A DNA stretch of 64,000 nt from Rhytidiadelphus loreus (GCA_947034895.1 OX344765.1:3849001-3913000), one strand, 5' to 3'. Positions 35,901-48,305 are shown, counted from the stretch's first letter. The notes: generated by a model from the sequence alone, not told the origin. Made by a program: numbers and translations.

Positions 35901-38102
35901 TTAACTATTGTGTTTGAGATTTTTTTAATTTAAATGTTTATTTCAGGTAATTTCAGCTCGAAAAGGAGAGTTTGAAACTGGATTTGAGCGAGGAGGTCAA
36001 ACTCGGGAGCATGCTCAGCTTGCCAAGACCTTGGGCGTTTCCAAGCTATTGGTGGTTGTGAACAAGATGGACGATCCATCTGTTGAGTGGTCCAAGGACA
36101 GGTAGGTTTTCTTTTTGAACACAGGAATGAACTAGAGAAAGCGGTTTCCTTGTGAGTTATCACATACGTGGAAGAGTATTGATTCGTATTACGCATTTGC
36201 GCGAATGATGCTTTGATGTTTTTGAAGTATTTATTCAATTTATTTGGCAAATTTTGAAATCACTGAACTGCGATTTCTAGGTTTGACGAAATTGAGAAGA
36301 AGATTGTTCCTTTCTTGAAATCATGTGGCTATAACACGAAGAAAGGTATGTAAAGACATTCCCCGTTTTTTTTGGTTTCGATGCTTCGTTATTGTTTTTG
36401 GTAAGCAGAAATTGATGGGAGAATGACTTGAATGTGGCAATCTTAGTCCCTGTGTGACGATTATATACTCTGCAGATGTGCAGTTTTTGCCTATTTCTGG
36501 GCTCTTTGGAAACAATATGAAGGATCGGATGCCGAAGAGTGTGTGTCCATGGTGGGACGGTGCTTGCCTTTTTGAAGCTTTAGATGCCGTTGAGCTTCCA
36601 TTGCGAGATCCGAAAGGTCCTTTTAGGTAAAGTTTCTTTGACTGCTCTCAGATTTAGATCCTTGAGGAAGAATTTCCTGCGGGCTTCATGACTGTGATGT
36701 TATTTACGTGCTGTACTCATAATTCAATGTACACATTATGTTTGCGCAGGATGCCTATTATTGATAAGTCGAAGGACATGGGTACTGTTGTGATGGGCAA
36801 AATAGAGTCTGGGAGTGTGCGACGTGGAGACTCCTTAATTGTTATGCCCAATAAGGTGAGTGAGTTCTTAAGATGGCAACTTTTGAGACTTGTGGGAAGT
36901 TGTATGCTTACGTTGGATCTGTACTTCATTTGATGGATATGTTTTACTAGTAAAATTTTCTAGCAGATAGCACAGCATCATGTAGATCATGTGTGAATTT
37001 CTACGCAGGCCTTGGTAAAAGTTGTAACAGTGTATCGAGACGACGATGAAGTTAATTATGCAAAGCCTGGTGAAAACCTACGAATCAGGATATCAGGTGT
37101 TGAAGAAGAGGATATCATTCCCGGGTTTGTCCTCTCATCCGTCAGTAAGTATCCTATATCTTACCTTAAAATCTTATCCTACATTTTAGTCGTTTCGAGA
37201 AATAAAATTCCACCAGAAGAGTTGTTGGCCATCCTCTGGCGACCTGAACCACGTTTGTTTTATTTGCAGACAAACCTATTCCTGCTGTGCTGGAGTTTGA
37301 TGCCCAGCTCCAGATTCTTGAACTCCTTGATCATAAGGTGGGTTTCTGGACCTTCTTGTTATCAAGTATTCCTTGCATTTCTGGATACATACACAGTCAC
37401 ACACACTAAATATTCCGATCAGGCGAGACTGGTAGTTTTTGCAAAATCACGTGATATTTTCATTTCATCTGCTTCGATCATTCATTCGCTTAAATCATGT
37501 CATCCTTGCAGGCAATCTTTACTGCTGGGTACAAAGCTGTGCTCCACATACACTCTATTGTGGAAGAGTGTGAGATTATGAAACTAATTCATCTGATAGA
37601 TCCCAAAACAAAGAAGCCTATCAGGAAGAAGTTGCTGTATGTGAAGCGTGGAGCTGTTGTAGTTGTTCGCATCCTGGTCAGTTTTCAAATTATATAGGAT
37701 TTTTTCCTCTGAAAGTGAAAATCAAGTTTCTCTTCATTCTGCAAAGCTTCAAACCTTAATTTCTGACTTGGGTTCTTGTGAGTTTTGCGTTCTGTTTTGG
37801 TGCAATTTTAATCTCTAATCAAATTAAATTTTGTGATTCAGGTCAGTCAAATTATTTGTGTGGAGAAATTTGAGGATTTCCCTCAGCTTGGACGATTTAC
37901 ACTACGAGATGAAGGTCTGTCTCTTACACGCTACGATTTAATTTTCATCTTCCAGCAAGGTCGGCGGTGTGCTTTTTCATCTTCTGAGTCGGGTTGATTC
38001 ATAAGGGCATTCTGACTTTTCGATATGGGTGAATCAGGTAAAACCGTAGCAATTGGGAAGGTTGTGAAGTTCCCCTCTCTTGCTAGCGGCAGCCAGAACT
38101 GA
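32906..38102 (+). CDS. ERF3: Eukaryotic peptide chain release factor eRF3 (GTP-binding subunit)
   Basis: Sixteen exons (32906-32923, 33791-33937, 34051-34309, 34541-34652, 34829-34874, 35198-35269, 35760-35822, 35947-36101, 36281-36345, 36476-36626, 36750-36855, 37009-37144, 37270-37337, 37512-37676, 37842-37914, 38038-38102) join to 566 residues. eRF3 is the translational GTPase that, with eRF1, releases the finished peptide at stop codons. The acidic N-terminal region holds a PAM2-like motif, [12 protein letters not shown] (29-40), expected to bind the MLLE domain of poly(A)-binding protein. The GTPase motifs are GHVDAGKS (139-146), DAPGH (216-220) and NKMD (278-281). The C-terminal beta-barrel domains end [14 protein letters not shown]. 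The first coding exon has only six codons; that placement (ATG at 32906, CAA|GTGCGC donor) is the least certain part. Confidence 0.92.
33150..33700 (+). repeat. ~330-bp tandem duplication in intron 1 of eRF3
   Basis: CTAATTTTTG(A/G)(T/C)GACCTAATTTT occurs at about 33155 and 33487, and GAATATAGAG(A/T)T...AAAAG at about 33351 and 33677, with matching words between in the same order (TTTTTGACG, CTGATTCGAG/CTGAATCGAG, TTTTGATAC/TTTGATACG). The two diverged units fill most of the first intron. Confidence 0.7.
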
Positions 38103-40100
38103 TGCCAGTACCATTAGTCTATCTCACCTTCAAGTTTTGGATTCTACTTCCTGTGGTAAATTTCTCTCGCCTACGCCAACACTTCCCCTACGCTCTTGAA
38201 AATTTTCCTTCTCTTGACATTGGAACGTGTTTCTAAATATCAACTTTTATGATATCGATATTAGCGGCCTATGTCTGAAGTTTCCGTCAAAATTATTACC
38301 AAATGAACATAGTCTTTCGATGTCTGACTTAAATATTGGTTTTCTGTGCAGGAATCACAGAAGTGAGGTGATTTTTGACAAGAATTTATCAAAATCATGG
38401 GTTATTACTTTGCTGCCTACTTTACGGTCTTCTCATTTTCAAAGAGCAACCACGAATTCTACTGCTTGAGTTGCTTGTTCCTGGAGCTTGAATGCCATCA
38501 CGGTCGTCGACATGCTCCATGAATAGTTCTGGTTCGATTATTCTACCCGAGAACTCATTCGGCTGTTCCCTCTGTAAATTTCGGAGGCGGAATAATGCCA
38601 ATGGGAGAACTGGATGTCGGGCGTTTTGTGGTTTTGTGCTAGTTTCACAAGGGAATCTCGATTGACTGAGAGGTTATACTGGGAGTACGCTGTTTGCACT
38701 TTTGATGCTTAGGGAATGTGTTTTGTTCTAGGTGCTTGTGTTGCGAACACAGATGACGGACTGTGCGAGGAATATAGGAATGATGAATTCTCTCTAGGAA
38801 ATATAATTCTACTGCTCAGAAGGTAGATCACAGTTTTGAGGGATCAGTTTGCCGGTACACTCTGATTGTTTAATAAAAGCCTTGCAAGTTATTAGAACCT
38901 GCATTTGTGTGCTTCGTTTTATGGTTTATATGTGGTTTTATCCTCCTTTTCCTCTTGCTGGGCAAACTTCAATGCTGTAATGGAATCGGTAATGAATTTT
39001 CATGTTTACCAGACTTGCAATTTGCCTTCGCCAAGTTCACTAATGCTTTCACCTTTATGTGAGTACGGAGAAACTACATATTAGAAGTAATTTTGCCTTA
39101 TTTTCATACTGAAAGAAACCACTTTTAAAGTTTAAACTCAATGTTGAAAATAGTTTTCTGGAAATCTGAAATTTCACCTGCTTTCAATGCATTGTGTAAC
39201 CTGAGAGTCACTGGAATAAAAAAATCTAAAAGTACTCATTGGAAGTCAAGCTATTGTAGATGTTCTCCACTTTCCACAAAAAATTCCAAGGATGAATAGT
39301 TGTAGTTGTCCTACATTGGAGAATTCCTTGACATTCATTGGACACTTATTGTCTGCAGCATCCTTCTTGGGTTAACCTTTTCTTACATTGTTGTTATCAT
39401 TAGTTTTGGGCAATTTAGAAAGCCATCTCCAATGGGGTGGAAAAGTTGTTAACCTCCATGCATATGGACAACACATAAAACATAGGTGAAAATATATGCA
39501 TTCATTTTGAAGTGTACAAATGCATCCATTGTAGAGGAATATTTTTCTAGATTTCTATAGCTATCAAGTAATTTCATCCATTGAAAATAGGTAGACCTAT
39601 TGTCAAATATTCCCTAATAAAAATTACAGATTTCAAGCAATAAATCACCCCCACAAAAATATTGTTCCCTTCTCTTTTCAATACAAGAATCACACACATG
39701 ACATGAGCAATTTCTTTTGTTTGCACATTTGTTGCTAGTTGAAGTGGTTTGTCGGTGTTGAGTTCTATATGTAGTATCTTCGTCAAGTGTGGCCTTACAA
39801 GTGAGTCTAACATTAGAGCTATATTTGATATCAAACATGGCTACAATTCTTAAAGAAATATGAGTTTTAAATTACAGAAACCTAAATTGACTTAAGAAAG
39901 ATAAAAAAGGATAAAAATGAAATGACTTATTATTCAAGTAAAAAAATGAAGGAATTTCAAATGCTTAGAGTTCTAAAAGCTAGAAATACTAAGTTTGGAT
40001 TAGAGATATTAGGCAGACAATTGAAATGGCATTGCAATATGTACATCCATTGTGAGCATTGCCACTAATGTGACATCTACATTTGGATATTTTCTTAGAA
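38103..40100. other. eRF3 3' flank and gene-free spacer
   Basis: The first several hundred bases probably include the eRF3 3' UTR. Beyond about 39000 there is only AT-rich repeat sequence: 39220-39375 pairs with 31285-31450, and 39398-39540 pairs with 11535-11690. No exon is seen. Confidence 0.5.
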
Positions 40101-40208
40101 GATAGTGATTACTCAAGTTGTAGACTAGATAGAGAAAACTAGATAGTGATTACTCAAGTTGTAGACTAGATAGAGAAAACTAGATAGTGATTACTCAAGT
40201 TGTACACT
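40101..40208. repeat. 41-bp tandem repeat, about 2.6 units
   Basis: Units start at 40101, 40142 and 40183 with GATAGTGATTACTCAAGTTG. The first two are essentially identical; the third is cut short and differs by one base (GTAGAC to GTACAC). It lies about 340 bp upstream of the copia fragment. Confidence 0.9.
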
Positions 40209-40539
40209 ATGAAAATATGAAAGTCTATAAAAAGCCTACTCTTGATTTTTTTGATATACTTAGAGACATTATCTTCAAAATTCATAACTTATGTATACAT
40301 TGTCCATATAATGCATGCTAAAGTACATTCATTTGGAATTCTCTTATAGTTATGATTTAAATCTATTTAAAAAATTTCATTTTTAGAAATATGAACTATA
40401 CTCAATTGTCAATTATTGTTGATTACAGGTGCACATACCTTAATTTTTTTGAACTCTACCATTCTACTATTAACCATCTTGAGCATTCCAGACACTTAAG
40501 CTTCTATCTCTTCTATTAGTAAAGACAAAACACAACAAT

Positions 40540-43140
40540 CCAAAATACCATCCCAACCAAACTCAGTTTGTACAAATGGCAATCTTACCTCATATTATGA
40601 GTTGCGTTACTTCTAAGGAAGTATGGGATACACTGAAACTTTATCATGAGCAAAATGCTTCTGAAAATGTCTATAGCTTACAGCAAGATTTTTTCAAATG
40701 TACGATGACTGAAGAGGAGAGTGTTGCTAGCTTTCTTGGTCAATTGCAGCTGATTGTTACCCAGCTAGAGAGTCGAGGTGATAAAACTTTTAACGAGCAA
40801 GCTGTTGTATCCAAGATTTTGTGTAACCTGCCAAGCTCATTCGATATGCTTATTCCAGCATGGAGGATGCAACCTGATGCCTCCAAAACGCTTACTAATC
40901 TGACCCTTCAACTTCTTCAAACGGAGGGCACGCTTAAAACTCGTGCAGATTCGAGTGTAACTACAGCTGCTGCTTACGTAGCATCTGCTCACGGAAAGAA
41001 GCCTGCTTACACCTTCGAAGAACGTGCGGCTCGACGCAAGGACATCGAAGAGCGTAAGAAGAATTCTTCATCCTGGAAGTGTGGCATTGAAGGTCATTGG
41101 GGTCGAGAATGTACTACATCAGAAGAAGTTATTGGGCAATATCAAGACACTCAAGCTGCCAAGAAAGATCAAGGTGGCAAAGGCAAGAATCAAAGCTACA
41201 AGGCTTATATGACCACCACTGGTCAGAGCAGCTGTGATGCTTTTGAATCGAATTTCTGGTACGTGGATAGCGGGTGCACAGACCATATGACTGCAACAAG
41301 ATCTTTCTTCTCCACTTATAAGGATATATCGATGGAGCATCGTTTGGTCCAAGGCATTGGTGGTATGATGTTAGAAGCTGCTGGGATCGGTGACATTATA
41401 ATCAAGATCAAACAAGCGGAAGGGCATACATTCGGGATATTAAAAGGTGTTGTACATGTTCCACATCTTGGACGCAACTTGTTTTCTTCATTCGTCGCAG
41501 CTCAAAAGAAACTTTATAGGCTTCATATGGACACTGGCTGCCACTTGCTCGATGATGGCAAGGTTGTGATGACCGGCATTATTCATAATCGACTGTACCG
41601 TTTGCAATTTGAGGTAGTCCCGCCAGAGGATACTATTATCTCCATGACAGCAAGTTCGTTTGGCATTCCCACTGTTGCCGAAAGTCGACAGTCCCTTGAG
41701 GTATGGCATCAGAGGTTTTCTCATGTCAATCATGCCACTATTCAGTTAATGGTTGCAGAAGAGTTAGTTGATGGTTTGATTCTTCAGAATCGGGACCACA
41801 AATTTTGCCAAGGATGTGTTTATGGGAAACAACATAGAAATGTGTTTCCCCACAATGAACACAGATCACGCTCAGAATATCCTGGTGATCTAGTGCACAC
41901 GGACTTATGTGGTCCGATGCATGCTGTCTCAGTTGGAGGAGCCTTATACATCTGTTTATTCAAGGACGACTCTTCAGGATTTAGCGTAATCCATTGTTTA
42001 AAGTCGAAAGTTGAAACCCTACTAGCATTTCAACGTTTTCTTGCTCAACTGAGGCGTGAGACCGGCTACACAATCAAGGTACTTCGAAGTGATCGCGGCA
42101 CGGAGTTTACAAGCAAAGCATTCACGCAATTTCTTGAGAAAGAGAATATTCATTAGGAGTTAACTGTTCCATACAGTCCCGAACAGAATGGTGCAGCCGA
42201 GCGGGAGAATAGAACAATCGTCGAAGCAGTGAGGACAATGCTGCACACTGCTCACATTCATATTAAATTTTGGGCCGAAGCGGCTCATACAGCAGTATAC
42301 ACGCTCAATCGGACAGCAAGTCGTACCATTCTTGGAAGTACACCATATGAGAAATGGTACAAAACCAAACCATCAGTTGCCCATTTGCGTATATTTGGGT
42401 CAGATGCATACGTGCATATTCCCAAAAGCTTGAGGAAGAAACTTTCAGCGAAGAGTCGAAAGGGAGTCTTCATGGGTTATTCTACAGCTAGTAAAGGATA
42501 TAGAATATGGATTAATGACCTCCGTCGCATTGAGGAGAGTCATGACGTCATTTTTCATGAAGATCTCAATGACACCGAAACTAGTGGGAGTCTACTCGAT
42601 TCTACACAGTGGCTTCGTGTTGATGGAGAACCACTTCCTGTTTTCGCTCCAATCAACCCACCTATTATTCCAGGAGTTCAAGTGCCTCAGGTTAGGATCC
42701 TTCAACCACCAATTGTACCGGTTTTACTACAACCAGTGGGAGTACTTGGAGCAGTGATTCAAATTAATCCAAGATCTCCTGATGTCTTGAACAACCCACT
42801 TATTCCTAGTTTCCCAACTAGTGATTCAGATGACGTTGCTCCGTCACCACAAAACGACATTGCTCTAACAGAGACATCAAGGGATTATGAATCTGATCAA
42901 CTTACTGATGAAGTTCGGGATGCGCAAGCCTTAGCTCAGGCATCGTTAGGCTTAGGCACGTCCACCTCTAGTGTACCAGTTGTACAAATTAATCCAACAT
43001 TGAACGTTGATCCCATCCCTACTATTGCTCCAGTAATTGAACCTTGACAAAGGCAACCACCAGCCCGTTTTGGTGAATCACTCATTGAATAAGGAGAGTT
43101 ATGTAATTTTCCAAAACTTTGGATCAAATTATAGCATTAT
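40540..43140 (+). mobile_element. Truncated Ty1/copia retrotransposon fragment
   Basis: The fragment has gag and the protease-integrase part of pol but lacks reverse transcriptase and RNase H; homology stops just after the PPARFGES linker that normally precedes reverse transcriptase. No long terminal repeats were found on either side. The 5' edge is also cut, as the gag reading begins in mid-domain. Limits are approximate. Confidence 0.8.
40576..43047 (+). pseudogene. Copia gag-protease-integrase polyprotein remnant
   Basis: One frame runs the whole length. A gag region (SKEVWDTLKLYHEQNASENV) is followed by a zinc knuckle whose first Cys is replaced (SWKCGIEGHWGREC). Next come the aspartic protease site YVDSGCTDHM, a GAG-pre-integrase HHCC module (WHQRFSHVNH, then FCQGC), and the integrase core with HTDLCGP and LRSDRGTEF, then PYSPEQNGAAERENRT. 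A single in-frame TAG at 42154-42156 interrupts the integrase between its second and third catalytic acids. A terminal TGA (43045-43047) precedes a decayed PPARFGES. With reverse transcriptase missing it cannot act alone. Otherwise no frameshift was seen, so decay is recent or mild. Confidence 0.85.
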
Positions 43141-43266
43141 TTATTGTTTTCCCCAATTAATTTGGTTGAACATTCATTGAAGTTGTATCCAACAACATGA
43201 AAATGGAGCCTTGTTATGGAAATAACAACCCTCAAGAGCTTCACCACTACCATGGCTTATATGTTA

Positions 43267-43405
43267 AGGTAGTTTGCTCTAAAAGCGCCCATGTTCTGAA
43301 TGCAATCCTATCTATGAATGAGTGACATGTCACTTGAAACATCTATTACTATCAATGATGAGTTTGGTACTAGGCTTAAATGGTCACTTTAAGAGCAAAC
43401 TACCT
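43267..43405. mobile_element. 139-bp foldback element
   Basis: Inverted ends AGGTAGTTTGCTCTAAAAGCG (43267-43287) and CACTTTAAGAGCAAACTACCT (43385-43405) match at about 18 of 21 positions. Related words (GTTTGCTCTTAAGGCAACC) recur near 44436 and 44690, so this may belong to a small family. Non-coding. Confidence 0.5.
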
Positions 43406-43409
43406 AGCA

Positions 43410-44738
43410 TACTTCTCATAATGAGTCTCTACTTTCAAATTACATTCAACATCTTCACACACAAGTTTGAATCTTTAATCCCAAAGGAGAGGAAGAGGTG
43501 GCATTGGAATACCTCCAGAAAGAACCACATCTCAAAAAGAAGGTACTTGCAATGCTTTACTTTATTTGCTGTTGTTTAATGTGGACACAAATGATGACCA
43601 CAAAGAAGAGATTGCCGCACCTCTCCTAATTGAACTAGTAATATGTTGCAATTTGGTTTGCAAAATTGGAGCCTTGAGTCTTAAGAATCTCCTCCATTGT
43701 TTGCATGGGAGGTAGCCACCACAACTAGCCTTGGCCCCAACCATATGAACATCAACGACCAGTTTGGTAAAATCCAACTATGGAAATTTGCCCCAAAAGT
43801 GCATTGATCCAATGACAGGGAGACCCCGTGGGTGTGGAGACAAATTCTTGTATTTGCTGCTTATGAGCAGCTTGGCAAGCAGAAGAATGACAAGCACCAC
43901 TGCAGCACTCTGACAACCTGCACAACACCATCGCTACATTCATGTGGTTGTGCGCGCATAGGAAGTAAGGGAGAACCACCCATAACCAACTGAACAAGTA
44001 GTTCTAGATATGATCAAAAGTAGTGCAGGACGAAGAAAATATTTTCAGAGGTGGAAGGATAGAAATGATAGGGATTGCACAAACTTTGGTAATTTTATCA
44101 CTTGAATTGTAATTACTATGAATTTTTAAAGGCAAAAAGTGCTCCAGACCCACTGTCAATCTCTAAACTCTTCCAATTCTAATCAATAAAAAACTACAAT
44201 CTTACTAAATGCTTTCTGCTTTCTTACTCACTACTTTGAGATATGTGTCATGAATCTATTAGTCCCAATTTTGAAAAGAAAAAAACACACATTCTAGCTA
44301 TGGATTAAGGGTTAACTTATGTGGCAACAAGCAACCAAAGGTAGCAATGCCCTACACAATACATAACGGCCTTAAAGAAATGGCCTACATAGTAGGTAAC
44401 CCTTACAGTAGTTGCTAGGAGCATATTAAGGGAGTTTGCTCTTAAGGCAACCATTTAAGAGCTGATTGCCTTTTAAGGGAAGCTAAACTCCTTCAAACAA
44501 TTTTAGTAAATTTTTTTGTCGGAAGAAAAATGGAATTGGCATCTAACCCAAGTCGTTTCATATTTTTTGGACCTTTGTGGAATTAATTACAAATTCTTGA
44601 AGTTGAAATGCCATGGTCATTAAAAGCAACCATCTCTTGAAATGTACATTGTTGATACATTGAAGAAAACAAAATGTATCTCTGTGTCATGATTGCTTTT
44701 AGAGCATGGGTGCTTTTAAAGCATACAACCTTAGTATA
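43410..44738. other. Gene-free repeat-rich stretch
   Basis: No exon with consistent phases was found. Scattered GCTCTTAAA-type words suggest further decayed foldback copies. Confidence 0.45.
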
Positions 44739-44822
44739 TTAACCCCTTAAGGACTAGGGATGCAAAAATCGTGTTGCGTAAGGCCACTTGATGGCCTTGT
44801 AGTCCTTTAATTTAGGGATTAA
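44739..44822. mobile_element. Possible very short TTAA-ended derivative
   Basis: TTAACCCCTTAAGGACTA at the left faces TAGTCCTTTAATTTAGGGATTAA at the right, with a small AGGCC...GGCCT hairpin between. The ends resemble those of the TTAA elements at 5415 and 45825, but the right end has extra bases, so this may be an internally deleted relic or coincidence. Confidence 0.35.
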
Positions 44823-45824
44823 AATATGAGTGGGGGTGGAATCTCACCAAGTGCACTCAATAATATTTCATTTGTAAGCATAAATTATGGGATAATGAAA
44901 GGAGTAAAGCATGTGCACCCATGATCAATATTGCCCAAAATGCAACACCTCCAATTTGACAAAAAAACGTTAAAGGAACCCAAATATTGATTACACAATG
45001 TCTTGTCCCACATGTTGCATGCTTGTGAGTTCTCCTTGGTAGAAGCAAAGCTAGGGGATGGAACTCAAAAGAGCTCCATTTGGGACCAAATGAAGGAGTT
45101 TGATCCCTAGCTAATTCTCTATTTTCTGCTATCTTGAAGGAAAGAATCTCTGGTTTCCTTCCACTTTATGCTGAACTTTAATGTCTACAACATTTGTGCA
45201 AACTTGGTAGGAGCTTCTATTCTTTAAGGTAAAATAGTGGTCGAATTTTGCAAACATATAAGGTAACTATACCTAAACCAACACATTAGATGAGATCTAG
45301 GGGGGGTGGAGGGCCATTTCAGGCATTTTCCCAGCTCCATTCCCCCAGGTCTCATCAAATACCGTTGTCAAATTTTCTTTTCATAATTTTAAAAATGAAA
45401 AATTCTTAAAATGAAAAGCAAAATTAAATTTTATTAATTTCTAATGTTTTGAAAAAAGCGATCATTGTGCCACGTTAGCCCTCCTGCGAATTGCAGTTTT
45501 GGCTAGTTTCGGCTGGTTCCCAGATTGTTAACTCACAATCCTCTAAAGGAGGAAAAAATCATCTAATGCCTTCTTAAAATTGACATCTATAAATTGTTGC
45601 CTAAAATATACTCCCACTATTCATGAAAATTTAATATTTGTTTCAAAAACACTTATTTTTAGTACTTTGAAAATTCATAGTTTATTCATACGTTGTCTAT
45701 AAATTGCATTCTGAGAGAATCTAATATCTTCTTTTAACTACCAATGAGACCCTAAAACCCTTTTTGAATATAATAATGGAACCATGCTATAGGGTTTGTT
45801 TTGTTAGTTTTAGGAGTACTTAAC

Positions 45825-46751
45825 TTAACCCCTAAAGTCCCATTGTCCCCTCAGGGGACAATTTGGAATTTGGGCAGGTTCTTATGGGCTGAAACTTTAT
45901 CCTAATTTTTTGAAACTTTTTTTGAAGATAGAAAATCTGATAAGCTTTGTGGAAATATAATTTTTATTTCAATCGGTGCCCGGATGCAAAAGTTATACCA
46001 CAAAAGCCTAGAAACTGAACTTGGCAGGCAGTACAAAAAATATTGCAAAATTTCCAAATAAGTTAAAAAAAAAAATTCTCAAAGATTATGTTTTTGTCTA
46101 CATCTGAAACTTTGATTCATTCCATTTTGATTAGTGATGTGAAAGTTATGAACAATCTTATTTTTCGAGCAATCTAAGCATCTTTTAAAAAAAATAACTT
46201 ATAGGATTCATTTCAGAATGCAATTTTCAAATTTTTTCAAATTTTTTTTTCAAAAGGCTAAGTTTGCTTTCTAGAACAATCACATTGTTGGGATTATTGT
46301 ATTTCGATCCCATCTAAGAGCTATTAATAATTTAGTTTTTCTTTCAATCTTGGACCTACTTCTACTTGACAATTTTTTGAAGTATGAAAATCAAGTTTTT
46401 ATTTTTTGAATTTTTTTTTCTAGACTCCCAACTCAATTCTTCAACACAATAAATTTTAAATTCAAATTCCATAGTGCACATTTTTTCCACAAATAGCAAT
46501 CAAAGTCATCTAAAATTGCAGTCTAGTGTTCAAAAAAATTTGTTTTTTCAACTTTGAATGCTTATCTCTCTCAATCTGTGCGGTCAAACTTCATGAAATT
46601 TTTACCACAAAATCTCAAACAAGTAAAGTTCAAGATCCTACTGTTGAGTTCCAAAAAAAGTAGTTTTTTTGTTTTTTTGGGCAATCGCAGTAAAAATGGC
46701 AGTTTTGAGTGGTTTTTGACAGAAAAATGGCCTTGGGACTTTAGGGGTTAA
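45825..46751. mobile_element. TTAA-flanked non-autonomous element, copy B (piggyBac-like ends)
   Basis: TTAA at 45825-45828 and 46748-46751 flank a 919-bp body. Its ends are a perfect 14-bp inverted repeat: CCCCTAAAGTCCCA on the left and its exact reverse complement on the right. Interior landmarks shared with copy A, in order, include ATCGGTGCCCGG, TTTGATTCATT, AGGATTCATTTC(A/T)GAATGCA and GGCAGTTTTGAGTG-type words near the right end. No transposase. The intact TTAA pair and perfect termini make this the better-preserved copy. Confidence 0.78.
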
Positions 46752-47160
46752 ATGATTTTGGTGCAAATTCTTTCTCTCCACATTGTCAGACTTCAACTTG
46801 ATGCAATCAAATTTCGGACAAGTTTTGAAAACCCTTTGTGGCTGTACATTGTACCTGCTCATAGTAGTTTGTCAATGCTTTTTCCTACTTGGTCAAACTC
46901 GGGTTACAAATGTGCTATAAAATGTGTTATAAATATATTTTAAAATGTCTTTTACAAATTTATTGAGTTTTTCGTCAGAAAGAGATTATGCCATCCATCA
47001 AGAATAGAAATTATCTATAAAGTCAAAATTTCAAATAATATTTCAAAAACTTTTAAATCAAAGCATTACAGTTTTACATTTCACTTTAGCAATTGATTTC
47101 AACAAAAAGAGAATATACATATATTTTTGTCATGTATTATCAAGATTTGAGTTTTGAAAC

Positions 47161-47386
47161 ACTACACTAATGATGATAAATAGTGTTAGCCATACTAACT
47201 ATTTTAGAAATGCTATAAGTTTTTACTTTTTGATGAATATTTTTACTAAGTGTATAGATCCTAATAACATTTTAAGTGGGAGAACTTTACACCTACAATT
47301 GGTAAAAATATTCATCAACAGTAAAAACTTATAGCTCTTTTAAATCAATTAGTGTAGGTAACACTATTTATCATCATTAGTGTAGT
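47161..47386. mobile_element. 226-bp foldback/MITE-like element with long inverted arms
   Basis: The ends ACTACACTAATGATGATAAA (left) and its reverse complement (right) are perfect for about 28 bp. After a short unmatched patch the arms pair again through CTATAAGTTTTTACT and GATGAATATTTTTAC, so each arm is about 90 bp. It lies 28 bp left of the next TTAA element. Non-coding. Confidence 0.7.
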
Positions 47387-47413
47387 CAAATACCTGCACT
47401 AATAAATTTTAGT

Positions 47414-48305
47414 TTAACCTCTAAATGCCCAAGGCCTTTTGGGGTTTAAAAACATCATTGTTTTTGGAGTCTTGTAGGTCTAAATGTCACTAAGGTATAG
47501 ATATCTCAACCACACAATCTTATAGTGTATGTATTACAAATGCCATGAATCAAATTTGGAACACATAGATTCCAAACATTATAATGTTTTAGTGTTGAAA
47601 AAGGATACTAAAATTTTCCTAGCATCACATTTGGAGGTGAAATTTGATATCCAAACCTACTCAAATGAAAAAGCTATAATGTGCTTCAAATCTAGCATAT
47701 AAAGACATTGATGGAAGAAAATATGTTCAAGATTCATTTTATCTACAAAATGGCTTTGAAATGTCAAAAAATAGCAAGAAAAGTTTCGAAAAACACATCT
47801 AAGGCTGAACCTCCTACAAAAATGCTTCTCATGTCACTTTTAACTTCATGGATTGATATAAAATTTTAATTACTCAAACTAGACTTGTATGCACAACTTT
47901 CCAAATTTTTTTTACTATAAATGAACATTATATGAAGTTCATTGCAATCCAAAAATGTCTGGATTTTGAACTTCAAATTACTCCCAAACATTCTAAACAA
48001 CTTGGATTGATATGAAAAAATTTACCACAAAAGAAACATAACTCAACAAATTTTATGGAAAACTAACATTGGATGAAGGAGATACAAGCCCTTAAAGTTG
48101 CAACCATCAAAAATTTGGTGAATCCAAATTGAACCCATGAACTTTGCAAAAAATTATGACATCTTGGATTCAAATCTGAAAAATTTACCACAAACCAAAA
48201 GAGAGAACACATATTTCCCAACAAGTTATATTAAATTCACACATTAGATGCAAGAGTTACAACACTTCATGGAGTGTTGAGGGGTGAAGGCACTTAGAGG
48301 GTTAA
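47414..48305. mobile_element. Possible third TTAA element, copy C
   Basis: TTAA (47414-47417) followed by CCTCTAAATGCCCAAGGCC faces GGCACTTAGAGGG followed by TTAA (48302-48305). The ends match with one indel and one mismatch. CCCAAGGCC just inside the left end also occurs just inside one end of copies A and B, which would make this an inverted or distant relative. The interior could not be aligned to them by eye. Confidence 0.4.

Noticed and set aside
42229..43047. Separate plus-strand gene of 272 codons
   Set aside because: It is the same frame as the copia polyprotein after the TAG at 42154 and carries integrase sequence.
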